A stretch of 64,000 nt of DNA, from the NCBI GenBank assembly GCA_038380435.1, contig JAWZYU010000006.1, positions 36,830,501-36,894,500 of the forward strand. The letters run 5' to 3'. This document shows, one piece after another, positions 21,391 through 33,058 of the stretch. The position numbers and the translations under genes are program-made. The stretch comes from Ryuthela nishihirai (lineage: Eukaryota > Arthropoda > Arachnida > Araneae > Heptathelidae). Numbering within the stretch: position 1 is the stretch's first letter; every line of letters begins with the position of its first letter. Below the pieces are notes generated by a model. The model made no database searches. It was not told the origin of the DNA and saw only the letters and a list, made by a program, of their open reading frames with translations.

Positions 21391-22195
21391 TAGTGACTGC
21401 TTTCCGCAATCATAATTTATTAACAGGCCCAGATAAAAAAAAAATAAATGAATAAGGATGTTGGGGGGGGGGGGGGGTGAGAAGTCAGGCGTGGATTTCA
21501 TTGTGTAACTTTTTCCCTTCGTTTTAGAAGTTTTTAAAAAAAATCTTATAAAATTCGTGAAATATTCACAAAGTTTAGTCATTTTTTGGGAATCCATGCC
21601 CCCCTCTCCCCAGATCCGACGCTGTTTATAGATAACAATAATTATCAATTTTCTCAATCCTAACCACAATGATTATTGAAGATTATTTCAAATAAAATTA
21701 TATAACTATATTAAATATTGTAAATTTGATAAACCTTTTGCATTTTATATTTTTGTATTATTTAAAAATTTTAAGTAGAATTATTATTTGAGAGAACGTG
21801 TATTTATGTATTACGAATGTATTATTCAATTACCTACAGCTAATCTACATAGTTTTGTGGTTCCTATATATTTTATATTGTATTATATGTTCCAATAAAT
21901 TAAAAAATGTTTATTTGTGTAACCATCATAATAACTTATTCCCTCTATTTTAACCTCAATATTTATGGCTCACCCGCACCTGAATTTTGAGGCATAAATC
22001 TAGACAAATAAGTTTCCGATAATATATGTGAAATAACTCCTTCAGTCTCTCTATTGTAATTATGGATTTATAACAACTGCTTTAAAAATAATGGGGCATT
22101 GGCCAAATATAAATAAACAAGATAAAATATTTTTCTTTCACCAATGTTTGCTGATAGCTAGGTTACCAACATTTTATGGAGAAAAGTTGTTATAT
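21391..22195. other. AT-rich region, no gene recognised
   Basis: It contains a poly-G run near 21462-21477 and a G/C-rich short block near 21595-21620. No coding or repeat family is supported. Confidence 0.4.
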
Positions 22196-23260
22196 TCTAG
22201 TGAGAAGTAACACCTCACTGAAAGAGCTGTAACACCAGAAACAGGTGTAAAGGTTTGGGTTGTTTTACCTCTGAGCGGCACTTTTTTGCACACCATGGGC
22301 TAAATGGCCAGGTCACATGGACCCCGAAGGCTCAGAGAAGGTTGGGGGAGGGGACCCATTGGAACAGCTGTTGGGAGACAGAAGGTAGCCTCCCGTCAAG
22401 GCCATCCAGCGTGTTCTTTAACGTGCACAGGGTATGGCTCTCCCGCACACGGGCCACGGCTTAACGTCCCATCCGACGGACGGCGGCCTTTCCAAGCCCA
22501 TCGGTGTCCCCTACTGACCGTTGGCAGGGCGGGGAATTTTGCGGAGATAAATCTCAACGCTGACCCAGCTGGGACTCGAACCTGGGAACTACAGATTACG
22601 AGCCTGGCGCGCTACCGACTGAGCCACCCCCGCCCCACAGATGTAAAGTAATGCCACATTATGGTGAAAGGTTTACACTTTGGACGTAAAATGTAACATC
22701 AGAAACTGATTAAAATAACAAAAAGTTTCTCGCAAGTGACATAAACATCAAAAACCGGTGTAAATTAAATCCACATTCGAATGAAAGGTTACACTTGGAA
22801 GGTGAAACTGTAAACCTGTTACAGATGTAAAGTAACACCCCATTCCAGTGATAGGTTACATCTTGGAAATGAAATTAACACCAAAAACGGTTTCAAAGTA
22901 ACACTAAATACAGTATATCACAGTGAAAAGTAACACCTAGGCTTCATGTAAAGTAACACCTCATTTAAGTAAAAGGTTTCAACTTGGAAGTGGGACTTAA
23001 CACTGAAAAGGTTTGTAAAGTAACACTAAATCCAAGTAAAAGGTTTCAACTTGGAAGAGAAACTTAACACCAAAAACTGATGTAAAGCAACACTACATTC
23101 CAGTTATAGATTACACATTGAAAGTGAAACGTACCAACCATAAACGAATATCACCACATTCCAGTTAAATATTCCAGCTGATAAATAAAACGTAACACAA
23201 GAAAAGTGTCACCTCATTCCATTGATCACTCCCATTGTCACTCCAACATTTCAGGTGTAA
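22196..23260 (+). repeat. Minisatellite, ~68-bp unit, degenerate
   Basis: The landmarks GATGTAAAGTAACAC, CATTCCAGTGAAAGGTTAC, ACTTGGAAGTGAAA and TTAACACCAAAAACTG recur in that order about 12-14 times. A SINE-A splits one unit. Confidence 0.8.
22254..22636 (-). mobile_element. SINE-A, full length
   Basis: It is flanked by ACAGGTGTAAAG (22241-22252) and ACAGATGTAAAG (22637-22648), a one-mismatch target duplication within the 68-bp array. Confidence 0.93.
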
Positions 23261-24420
23261 CTTTTCACTCTAATGTGGTGATTTTTTTCAAGGAAGTCAT
23301 ACGAAGATAGCTAAATAAAAAGGTCTAGTCAGTAATACTTCGACACAAATCTATCATAAAATGAAAACTAAACTCACACTCTTCTTGTATAAAAAACAAA
23401 TTATACTTGTAATACAAAGTACATCTAATCAAATCACAATACGCCATAAAATACTAATTAAACATCAAATCATTTTGCTCCATTAATTTATCGTTCAGAT
23501 TTAAATTTAACATGCAAAAATACCCATTTAATTTAACAGGGCAGTTTTATGCATTAAACACAACCAGGTCTAGAAAAGAAAATATTTTTGGGGGTGGGGG
23601 CTAAGTGACTCGATCGAGGCGGAACAAAATGTGAGGTACTTGAGACAATATAACATTTTCCTCTCCGTTTAAGAGGTCTTTAAAAATTAGTGAAAACAAA
23701 CACACAATACTTGAAATATGTCTACGTTTAATGAATTTTTGCCTCTGTTGTCCTTATCAGCACTCTCAAGCAAGGCGAGGTAATATCCACCTTTCTCGTC
23801 TTTAGATTCGTCCCTGAACACAACAAAAGTAATTTTCTCTTTTGGTTCATTTGCAGCAATTTTTTCGAATCTGTAATTAACACAAACCATACTAGCAGTG
23901 ATGGTTTACCTAGTCTTCGCTAAAGTATCCCTTCTTTAACACCATGGGAAGTTTGATTTTAATAACTTCCCCTGTTGTAAAAAGTTTTGAAAGAAAACAA
24001 ACAAAATTGTTACGGTGAATTTCCTCCTCTCTCTCTTCAGTAATCTCAGTAGTCTTCAGTACCTCTTCAGTATCTTCAGTACCCTCTGTCAAATCACCTT
24101 CCTTACGCTACGCTCTCCCTTTTTAGTAGTGTAGAATTAACCAGAAAACCCATTACGCTTTCCCTTAATGCTTCTAAGTGCACTTAATATAAATATTTGA
24201 TGCTGTTTTACAGATATCTAATTCTATATGCCTGCTCTTACTTCGCGTTTTGCATCACGAGTTCATATTTGTTTACTGTATTAATAAACAACTCAATTCG
24301 CCCACGAGCTGGTTTGCTTATTATTTTCTACTGCTTAAAAGTTGCAGCAGATTGTCTACTGCACACAAAGTAAAAAGATGTGTACGAATCCTACCATCTA
24401 ACCTGGTAAGATGGTAGGCC
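23261..24420. other. No gene recognised
   Basis: AT-rich DNA. Two open frames of 60-67 codons at 23687-24092 on the minus strand have no recognisable domain and composition like their surroundings, so I leave them out. Confidence 0.4.
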
Positions 24421-24426
24421 ATTTGG

Positions 24427-24525
24427 GTTGGGGATGGCTCAGTCGGTAGCGTGATAAGCTCGTGATCTGCAGTTCCCAGGTTCGAGTCCCACCTGAATCA
24501 GAGTTGAGATTTATCGACGTAAGAC
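24427..24525 (+). mobile_element. SINE-A head only
   Basis: The A box, B box (GGTTCGAGTCCC) and the first ~20 bases of the body are present, then the sequence passes straight into the 37-bp minisatellite. Confidence 0.82.
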
Positions 24526-24529
24526 TGCT

Positions 24530-27500
24530 GAACAGAATCTATATCCTCACTTGTTCAGAAAGTGCTTCAGAGAATCTAAATCTTCCACTGCTCAGAAATT
24601 GCTTCCCACAATCTAAATACACCACTGTTTAGAAACTCTTCAAAGAATCTAAATCTTTAACTGCTTCAAAGAATTTAAAACCTCCACCGCTCAGAAACTG
24701 CTTCACAGAATATAAAACCTCCACTAATCAGAAACAGCTTCACAAAATATAAAACCATAGCTCAGAAACTGCTTCATAGAATATAAAACCTACACTGCTC
24801 AGAAACTGCTTCATAGAATATAAAACCTACACTGCTCAGAAACTGCTTCATAGAATATAAAACCTCCACCGCTCAGAAACTGTTTCATAGAATATAAAAC
24901 CTCCACCGCTCAGAAACGTATATAGAACCTCCACTGCTCAGAAACTGCTTCGTAGAATATAAAACCTCCACCGCTCAGAAACTGCTTCTTGGAATATGAA
25001 ACCTCCACTGCTCCGAAACTGCTTCACAGAATATAAAACCTCCACTGCTCAGAAACTACTTCGTAGAATATAAAACCTTTACCGCTCAGAAAAAGCTTCG
25101 TAGAATATAAAAGAGCTCCACCGCTCAGAAACTGCTTCCTAGAATATGAAACCTCCACTGCTCCGAAACTGCTTCATAGAATATAAAACCTCCACAGCTC
25201 CGAAACTGCTTCATAAAATATAAAACCTCCACAACTCAGAAACTACTTCATAGAATATAAAACCTACACTACTCAGAAACTGCTTCATAGAATATAAAAC
25301 CTCCACTGCTCGGACTCTGCTTCATAGAACATAAAACCTTCACTTATCAAAAACTGCTTCACAGAAAATAAAACCTGCACTGCTCAGAAACTGTTTCATA
25401 GAATATAAAACCTCCACTGCTCCGAAACTGCTTCGTAGAATATAAAACATTTACCTCTCAGAAAAAGGTTCGTAGAATATAAAACCTCCACTGCTCCGAA
25501 AGTGCTTCCTAGAATATAAAACATCCACCGCTCAGAAAAAGCTCCGTATAATACAAAACCTCCTCCGCTCAGAAAAAGCTTCGTAGAATATAAAACCTCC
25601 TCCACTCAGAAAAAGCTTCGTAGAATATAAAACCTCAATTGCTCCAAAACTGCTTCATAGAATATAAAACCTCCACCGCTCAGAAACTGCTTCATAAAAT
25701 ATAAAACCTCCACCGCTCAGAAACTGCTTCGTAGAATATGAAACCTCCCCTGCTCAGAAACTGCTTCATAGAATATAAAACCTCAACCGCTCAGAAAAAG
25801 CTTCATAGAATATAAAACCTCAACCGCTCAGAAAAAGCTTCGTAGAATATAAAACCTCCACCGCTCAGAAACTGCTTCGTAGAATATAAAACTTCCACCG
25901 CTCAGATACTGCTTCGTAGAATATAAAACCTCCACTGCTCAGAAACTGCTTCATAGAATATAAAACCTCCACCGCTCAGAAACTGCTTCATAATATATAA
26001 AACCTCCACCTCTCAGAAACTGCTTCATAAAATATAAAACCTCCCCAGCTCAGAAACTGCTTCATAGAATATAAAACCTCCACAACTCAGAAACTGCTTC
26101 ATAGAATATAAAACCTACACTACTTACAAACTGCTTCATAAAATATAAAACCTCCACTGCTCGGAAATTGCTTCATAGAATATAAAACTTCCACTGATGA
26201 AAAACTGCTTCACAGAATATAAAACTTGCACTGCTCAGAAACTGCTTCGTAGAATATAAAACCTTTACCGCTGAGAAAAAGCTTCGTAGAATATAAAACC
26301 TCCACCGCTTAGAAACTGCTTCGTAGAATATAAAACTTCCACCGCTCAGAAACTGCTTCATAGAATATAAAACCTCCACTGCTAAGAAACTGCTTCGTAG
26401 AATATAAAACCTACACTACTTACAAACTGCTTCATAAAATATAAAATTCATTCATAAAATATAGAAAAAGCTTCGTAGAATATAAAACCTCCACTGCTCA
26501 GAAACTGCTTCATAGAATATAAAACTTCCACCGCTCAGAAACTGCTTCATAGAATATAAAACCTCCACTGCTAAGAAACTGCTTCGTAGAATATAAAACC
26601 TCCACTGCTCCGAAACTGCTTCGTAGAATATAAAACCTTTACCGCTGAGAAAAAGCTTCGTAGAATATAAAACCTCCACCACTCAGAAACTGCTTCGTAG
26701 AATATAAAACCTCCACAGCTCAGAAACTGCTTCATAGAATATAAAACCTCCACAACTCAGAAACTGCTTCATAGAATATAAAACCTACACTACTTACAAA
26801 CTGCTTCATAAAATATAAAACCTCCACTGCTCGGAAATTGCCTCATAGAATATAAAACCTCCACTGATCAAAAACTGCTTCACAGAATATAAAACCTGCA
26901 CTGCTCAGAAACTGTTTCATAGAATATAAAACCTCCATTGCTAAGAAACTGCTTCGTAGAATATAAAACCTCCACTGCTCCGAAACTGCTTCGTAGAATA
27001 TAAAACCTTTACCGCTGAGAAAAAGCTTCGTAGAATATAAAACCTCCACCGCTCAGAAACTGCTTCGTAGAATATGAAACCTCCACTGCTCAGAAACTGC
27101 TTCATAGAATATAAAACTTCCACCGCTCAGAAACTGCTTCATAGAATATAAAACCTCCACCGCTCAGAAACTGCTTCATAGAATATAAAACCTCCACTGC
27201 TCCGAAAGTGCTTCGTAGAATATAAAACCTCCTCCGCTCAAAAAAGCTTCGTAGAATACAAAACCTCCACCGCTCAGAAACTGCTTCATAGAATATAAAA
27301 CCTCCACAACTCAGAAACTGCTTCTAAGAATATAAAACCTCCACTGATCAAAAACTGCTTCATAGAATATAAAACCTCCACTGCTCAGAAACTGTTTCAT
27401 AGAATATAAAACCTCTACTGCTCAGAAACTGCTTGGTAGAATATAAAACTTCCACTGCTCCGAAAGTTCTTCGTAGAATATAAAACCTCCACCGCTCAGA

Positions 27501-27950
27501 AAAAGCTTCGTAAATATAAAACCTCCTCCGCTCAGAAAAAGCTTTGTAGAACATAAAACCTCCACTGCTCAGAAACTGCTTCATAGAATATAAAACCTCC
27601 ACTGCTCAGAAACTGCTTCACAGAATATGAAACCTCCACCGCTCAGAAACTGCTAAGAATATAAAGCCTCCACTAACTAGAAACTGTTTCTATGAATGCA
27701 AAAACCTCCACTGCTCAGAAACTGCTTCATAGAATATAAAACCTCCATTGCTCAGATATTGCTTCTAGGAATGCAAAACTTCCACCGCTCAGAAACTGAT
27801 TCATAGAATATAAAACCTCCACTGCTCAGAAAGTGCTTCATAGAATATAAAGCCTCCACTAGTCAGAAACTGCTTCTAGGAATGCAAAACCTCCATTGCT
27901 CAGAAACTGCTTTGTAAAGTATAAACTGCTCAGATTGTGTCCAAATTCAT
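24530..27950 (-). repeat. Minisatellite, 37-bp unit, ~90 copies
   Basis: The plus-strand unit is CCTCCACTGCTCAGAAACTG then CTTCATAGAATATAAAA, 37 bases, repeated with substitutions and rare unit-length changes for 3.4 kb. Because 37 is not a multiple of three, each minus-strand frame cycles through all three readings every 111 bases. All three readings lack stops in the common unit, so long repetitive open frames arise (YSMKQFLSSGG, FIFYEAVSE, RWRFYIL). Without a start context, promoter or conservation, I treat these as non-coding. Confidence 0.92.
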
Positions 27951-28465
27951 CGACACCATAGGGTCTACGGGACAAATAGAACCTTACACGAATGTAAAGG
28001 TTAATTTCTATCTGTTCTAAAACAAAAATTCTGAACATAAAAAGTTTTTTTCTTATAAGGAATGTTGAGAAATGTGCTTTCAAAATGCTTTCATATCCTT
28101 ACCATATATCACTTATAATAACTCTAAGAGTTCAAAAAATAGAGAAAGGATTGCTATTAAAATAAGTATTTACATTACTATGCAACATAATATTGCGTCG
28201 GATAAAATTTCCTATTGAAAAATATTTTTACCTCTTTAAATGATATATTTAATTTTAATTTGGATTCAAATTTTGCGAAGTAAAAGCAATTTCATTTAAA
28301 GTTGAAAATCCGAAGTATAAAAGGCACAGTTTTTTTACTGAAAATATATTGAGGTTTGCAACTTGCATTTATGTATGATTTTCTACACAGAAAAAACAAC
28401 CTTTGTACTCGTAAACATCCAAAATATTGACAACATTTCTGTGGTCTTGATTACACATCAAAAGG
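27951..28465. other. AT-rich, no gene recognised
   Basis: Past the last minisatellite unit I see no supported feature until the SINE-B remnant. Confidence 0.4.
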
Positions 28466-28622
28466 CTGGATTCTTATCCTCTGGTCAGGTTGGGCGTTTC
28501 TTTTGATCTCTTGCTTTTCTGCTGAGGTGTCAATTTTCTCACAGATCTTCTGCATATCACATCGTAATGACAGGCTTCCTGTCAACCACTATAGAAAGCA
28601 GCTGCTTTAGGAGAATTTATTA
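28466..28622 (+). mobile_element. SINE-B remnant, head lost
   Basis: The body landmarks TTTCTGCTGAGG, CACAGATCTTCTGC, TGACAGGCTTCCTGTCA and AGCAGCTGCTT match the copy at 20657-20870 with many changes. The tRNA head is almost unrecognisable. Confidence 0.75.
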
Positions 28623-28689
28623 TTTTTCTGAAACACAAATAAATTACTATATTATTAATAAAAATTACTACACTACCCACTAGAATATT

Positions 28690-29510
28690 AAAAGATTTCT
28701 GCGTTATGTCAATGTTAATCTAACTTTTAAGCCTTGCAATTTATAAAACATGTATTTAACGGAAACTTGACTTAAAGATCGTAATCAAATCTCTTGAAAT
28801 CTCGATTTTCAACAATATTCTTTTGTTTAAAAAGTTATGGAAGATACCACATTTCGCAACAGTAATGATTCATGAGTTATTGTGGGGTTGTTTTACCTAT
28901 AAGCGGCATTTTATTCACACAATGGACTAAATGGCTATGTCACAAGGACCCCAAGGGCGTAGACAATGAGGAGGGGAAGGGATCCCACTGGACATCTGGT
29001 ATGAGACAGATGAAAGCCTCCCCATCAAGGCCATCCAGCGTGTTCTTTAACGTGCACAGGATACGACTGTCCTGTACACAGAGCCACGGTTTAACATCCT
29101 ATTTTTCGGACGGCATCCTTTCCATACCTGTGGGTATTTTCTACTAATCGAGTGAGGGCTTTGCGGAGATAAAAATGCATCATAGTCCTTACACCAGAAA
29201 TGAATTAAAACTTACTGATAAATGATAAGTATCGTTTCAAACCATTTAATAAAATATGCATTTCTGAATTTTCAAAATGATTTTTTTTCAATCTTGGACA
29301 TTTTTGAATGCTTTCTATAAAACAAGATTATCTATTGCTAAATATTCCAGCTTCCATAACTCTTTAAATACTGAACGTATATTGCTGAAAATCGCGATTT
29401 AAATACATTTGTTTGTGATCTTTAATTTATCATCAGTCACATATTTGTATTAAATGGATATTTTAGAAGTTATAGAGCTTCAAAGTTAGATTCTGATTGA
29501 TATAACGCGA
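28690..29510. mobile_element. Foldback/MITE-like element, copy 1, split by SINE-A
   Basis: The left arm (about 28750-28860: CGATTTTCAACAATATTC, AAAAAGTTATGGAAG) returns reverse-complemented on the right (about 29345-29480: CTTCCATAACTCTTTAAATA, TGCTGAAAATCGCG). The same arms make up the element at 33885-40690. No transposase is seen; the type is inferred from the long inverted arms alone. Confidence 0.65.
28884..29175 (-). mobile_element. SINE-A, old, head missing
   Basis: A diverged tail and body stop at the leader side of the body (TTGCGGAGATAAA), so the tRNA head is missing. It sits between the arms of the foldback element. Confidence 0.8.
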
Positions 29511-30089
29511 AAATGTTTTGACATTTTGGTAGCACAGTGTATATATGCATTGTGCTGCTAATATATATCACTATGAGTTTTAGAGATAATTGTCTGACTG
29601 ATTGTAATATAATAGCTAACAAATCATTGCGAGCAAGATAAATTGTTTTCCCTAGCTGTATGTTTGATCATTTCATCACCTTCTGAGCCATTTAGATTCG
29701 ATGGTTCTATAGCAGCAGAAAAGCACTATTCTCCTGAACCACGTTTCTATAGGGAATTGCGATACTCAAAACTGCAGTAAACTCGGAAACTAGGTGCTTT
29801 CTCAGTTCTTTATGTAAACACGATACAAGAACTGAAAATGAACGTCGTGCTCGTCTCATGTGAGGGCAGAAAATCTAGATCTCCATCGTCTGATGAAAGG
29901 AATCAAATGAGCAGAATTGCGAAAACTATTCCCCTCTGAATTTGCGTCAGCAAATTATTATTTCAAATTCTACGAAAACGGAACTGGACAGAAATTCTTC
30001 GCACTTGCAAATTCATATTCATCTCTTCAAAATATAACAATAATAGCTGATTTATTAGTTTTTTTGTGGCTGAGGTTACTCCAGGCTCG
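29511..30089. other. No gene recognised
   Basis: Apart from an open frame of 73 codons at 29917-30138 with no recognisable domain, whose end runs into SINE sequence, I see nothing here. Confidence 0.4.
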
Positions 30090-30345
30090 TTGGGTAGTTA
30101 TCTCTGAGAGATATTCTTGCACACAATTGGCTAAATGACAGGTCACAAGGGCCCGAGGGTTCAGAGAAGGTTGGAGGAAGGAATCCACTGGACTGCTACT
30201 AAAACAGAATCCTGATGACCATCTAGGGTGTGTTTAACGTTCACAAGATATGGCTCTCCCACAAGGAGCTACGTCCCATCCGACGCATGGCGACCTTTCA
30301 AGGACCATTGATGTCCTCTACTGACCGAAGTCAGAGGTGGCAGGG
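30090..30345 (-). mobile_element. SINE-A, old, head missing
   Basis: Tail and body are recognisable (TGGCTAAATGACAGGTCACA, CCCATCCGACGCATGGCG). It ends in a run of about 13 G residues and faces the plus-strand copy that follows. Confidence 0.72.
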
Positions 30346-30360
30346 GGGGGGGGGGAAATC

Positions 30361-30785
30361 AATCAATACCGTAATCTGCAGTTCCCAGATTCGAGTCCCA
30401 CCTGTGATCAGACTTGAATGTGAGTCCACCTGAATCAGACTCGTAATCTGCAGTTCTCAGATTCGAGTCCCACCTGTGACAGCGTTGAAATGTATCTCCA
30501 CAAAACTCTCCTCCTTACCCTTGATCAGTCGGGGACATCGACTGCCTGGAAATGACTCTGTCCATCGGATGGGACTTTATGCAGTGGCCAGTGTGCTGGA
30601 GAGCCATACCCTATGCATGTTAAAGAATACGTTAGAAGCCTTAGACGGGTCCTATTATCGGTCTCTTGACAGCTGTCCAGTGTTCCCTTCCCTCCAACCT
30701 TCTCTGAGCCCTCGGGGTCCTTGTGACCCGGCCATTTAGCCCATTATGTGCAAAAAATTGTCGCTCAGAGATAAAACAACCCTAT
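30361..30785 (+). mobile_element. SINE-A, old, with duplicated B-box segment
   Basis: The segment CGTAATCTGCAGTTC...GAGTCCCACCTGTGA occurs twice (about 30370-30412 and 30440-30480), so the copy carries two B boxes in tandem. This resembles the first step of the 107-bp array seen at 14.9-15.5 kb. Confidence 0.75.
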
Positions 30786-30799
30786 CTTCACAAAGTTTT

Positions 30800-30890
30800 C
30801 TATGTTTCCGGAAAGCTGGCCAGTGATTCCCCTTCCCGACCTGTCCATATCGCCCATTGTGTGCAAAAAGCTAAAGCAACCCAAATCTTA
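30800..30890 (+). mobile_element. SINE-A tail fragment
   Basis: CGCCCATTGTGTGCAAAAAG followed by AACCCAA is the SINE-A tail; upstream body text is vague. Confidence 0.5.
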
Positions 30891-30943
30891 GGAATTCAAT
30901 TATTTTTAGCCGTCATTGCAACTTTTCTCCACACCAAGGTCCT

Positions 30944-31132
30944 CTATTGGCAGTGCAATTAGCGCGCTGTACTATTGATCAAAGAGGCCTGGGTTCCATC
31001 CCACTGATAGGATATGGATGTTTAATTTTTTTCTGTTGTCTTTCTGCTGAGGTCTCGTTTTCGTCACAGATTTTCTCTATGGTTCATTATAACTGACAGG
31101 CTCTTGTCAGACCTCTGTGGCTTGAGAAGTAA
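30944..31132 (+). mobile_element. SINE-B, diverged
   Basis: The head (GCAATTAGCGCGCTGTACTA, GGCCTGGGTTCCATCCC) and the body (TTTCTGCTGAGGTC, CTGACAGGCTCTTGTCAGAC) follow the 20657-20870 copy in order. Confidence 0.82.
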
Positions 31133-31407
31133 TTTTATTGCAATAATGCTATTACGCAAAATTGCTGTTTCACCATTTCTCCTTATGTTTGTTACCCATA
31201 CTAATCTTTATACAGGAACTAAGATTTTTTTACTTCAGTGGATGGGGAGGGTTTTTACACTTACATTTTTTCACTGCAATTTTTGAAGTTCATAAGCTTG
31301 AATCCTGACATTTAAATGTCTGAATTTTGACTCCGATACACATAGCAAGGTTTTAGAAAATCCTACATCAGGTAGGACATTAAAGCTATGCCCGAGTGCA
31401 AGAGGTT
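31133..31407. other. No gene recognised
   Basis: AT-rich, unique-looking sequence between SINE fragments. Confidence 0.4.
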
Positions 31408-31502
31408 GGGGTGTTTTACCACTGAGTGGCACTTTTTTGCACACAATGGGCTAAATCGCCAGGTTACAAGGCCCCGAAGACTCAGAGGAGGATGAGGAAA
31501 GG
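31408..31502 (-). mobile_element. SINE-A tail and part body
   Basis: The diverged tail (GTTTTACCACTGAGTGGCAC) and start of the body stop abruptly at a short-loop inverted repeat, beyond which a hAT-like fragment begins. Confidence 0.75.
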
Positions 31503-31530
31503 GACTCACTAGACAGCGACTAGTGAGTCC
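31502..31530. repeat. 11-base inverted repeat at a SINE/hAT junction
   Basis: GGACTCACTAG (31502-31512) and its perfect complement (31520-31530) flank a 7-base loop at the exact boundary of two elements. Confidence 0.8.
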
Positions 31531-31886
31531 TACAACATAGTACAGAAAGATGTTGTAAATAAGACACCTTGAAGCTTGAAATTATAAAATTATTTTTTAA
31601 AATCAACCATAGTAACATTCGCATTACACACAGAAAATTAATTTAACGAAGGATAATTTTATGTGTTTATTTTAAAAATAAAGTAATCACTACGACTTTA
31701 ATTCTATGTTACGCAACAGATGAAGCATGTACGAACGGTTTTTCAAAAATTTCTTATCTTCCCTTCTTTCTTTATGCTTCCACCGCCCCCCAATTGCACC
31801 CGAGGCTACTACCGACACCCTGGATCGTACCAGCGCCCCCCAGTGGGGCGATATCGCCCACTTTGGGAAACATTGATCTAACGTAA
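31527..31886 (-). mobile_element. hAT-like element fragment
   Basis: This matches, in reverse, the left ~340 bases of the element at 62770-63731, ending with the terminal sequence CACTTTGGGAAACATTG. The other end is missing at the inverted repeat. No transposase is present. Confidence 0.75.
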
Positions 31887-32054
31887 GGTGCCACAGTTTC
31901 AGCTGAGACTGGATAACGTAAGCTGCGAGATCCGCCATTACACGAGTAGTGTGCATCTGGAAAAGATAGGGTCTGTTATGTCTTCTTGTGAATTGGGATG
32001 GAAGACTCTTTTTTGAACTACAGCACGTAAAAATTGTTTCAGATTTTTAATATA

Positions 32055-32252
32055 CAGGGGTTTATCAAAATAATGGAAACACTGACGGCGACTGGAGTAC
32101 ACGCAATGCGCCGTATGCATATCACAGGGACGAAGGGAAGAAGTAAGATTTCGGCTATTATGTAGCAGTGCCCAGGCGCAGGTGAAACAGCTGTTTTGGT
32201 GTAATTGTCGACAATGTCAGATCTCAGTGACCTCCAAAAAGGCATGATCATC
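32055..32252 (+). mobile_element. Tc1-like transposon, 5' end only
   Basis: The terminus CAGGGGTTTATCAAAATAAT is a typical Tc1-like inverted repeat end. About 160 bases later a start codon opens MSDLSDLQKGMII, the usual transposase N-terminus, and the frame is cut by a SINE. The rest of the transposon is missing. Confidence 0.8.
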
Positions 32253-32648
32253 TAGATTGGGTTGTTGTTTGTTGCTTTACCTCTGAGCGGCACTTTTTTG
32301 CACACCATGGGCTAAATGGCCAGGTCACATGGACCCGAAGGCTCAGAGAAGGTTGGGGAGGGTACCCACTGGAACAAGCTGTTGGGAGACAGATGGTAGC
32401 CTCCTGTCAAGGCCATCCAGCGTGTTCTTTAACGTGCACAGGGTATGGCTCTCCCGCACACGGGGCCACGGCTTAACGTCCCATCCGACGGACGGCGGCC
32501 TTTCCAAGCCCATCGGTGTCCCCTACTGACCGTGGGCAGGGCGGGGAATTTTGCGGAGATAAACCTCAAAGCTGACCCAGCTGGGACTCGAACCTGGGAA
32601 CTACAGATTACGAGCCTGGCGCGCTACCGACTGAGCCACCCCCGCCCC
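32253..32648 (-). mobile_element. SINE-A, full length
   Basis: The perfect duplication ATGATCATC lies at 32244-32252 and 32649-32657. It entered the Tc1-like transposase start. Confidence 0.93.
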
Positions 32649-32657
32649 ATGATCATC

Positions 32658-33036
32658 AAGGACTCACTTCCTTAGGAGACAGGTGGTAGCCTCCCGGCAA
32701 GACCATCCAGCGAGTTCTTTGGCATGCACAGGGTACGACTCTACCATACAAGGGGCCACTGCTTGGACCCATCCGACGCATACAAGGTACATCCGACGCA
32801 TAGCGGCCTTTTCCGACGCATACAAGGACCCATCCGACGCATACAATACATCCGACGCATACAAGGACCCATCCGACGCATAGCGGCCTTTTCAAGCCCA
32901 TCGTTGTCCCCTATTGACCGTGAGCAAGGTGGGGAGTTTTGCGGCGATAAAATCTCAAAGCTGGCCCGCCTGGGACTCAAACCCGTGAACTACAGATTAC
33001 GTGTATGGCGCGCTACCGACTGAGCCACCCCCGTCC
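32658..33036 (-). mobile_element. SINE-A, older copy with internal minisatellite
   Basis: Body and head are diverged. The tail end is missing at the left, where it joins the Tc1-like fragment. The segment CCCATCCGACG...CGGCCTTT of the body has expanded into a short tandem array. Confidence 0.85.
32765..32895 (-). repeat. Tandem expansion of the SINE-A core, ~21-bp unit
   Basis: CATCCGACGCATACAAGGAC and shortened forms repeat about six times, with GCGGCCTTTTC twice, where a normal SINE-A has one CATCCGACGGACGGCGGCC. The repeats give the minus strand a run of (RRM/VGW)-type peptides that have no coding meaning. Confidence 0.88.
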
Positions 33037-33058
33037 TAGAGTACAAGACGGGTGAGGG

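Noticed and set aside
24530..27950. CRISPR-like direct repeats of 37 bp
   Set aside because: Units abut without spacers, vary freely, and the DNA is animal; this is a minisatellite.
32741..32980. Repeats of VGW/RRM-type peptides as a structural protein
   Set aside because: They come from the tandem expansion within a SINE.
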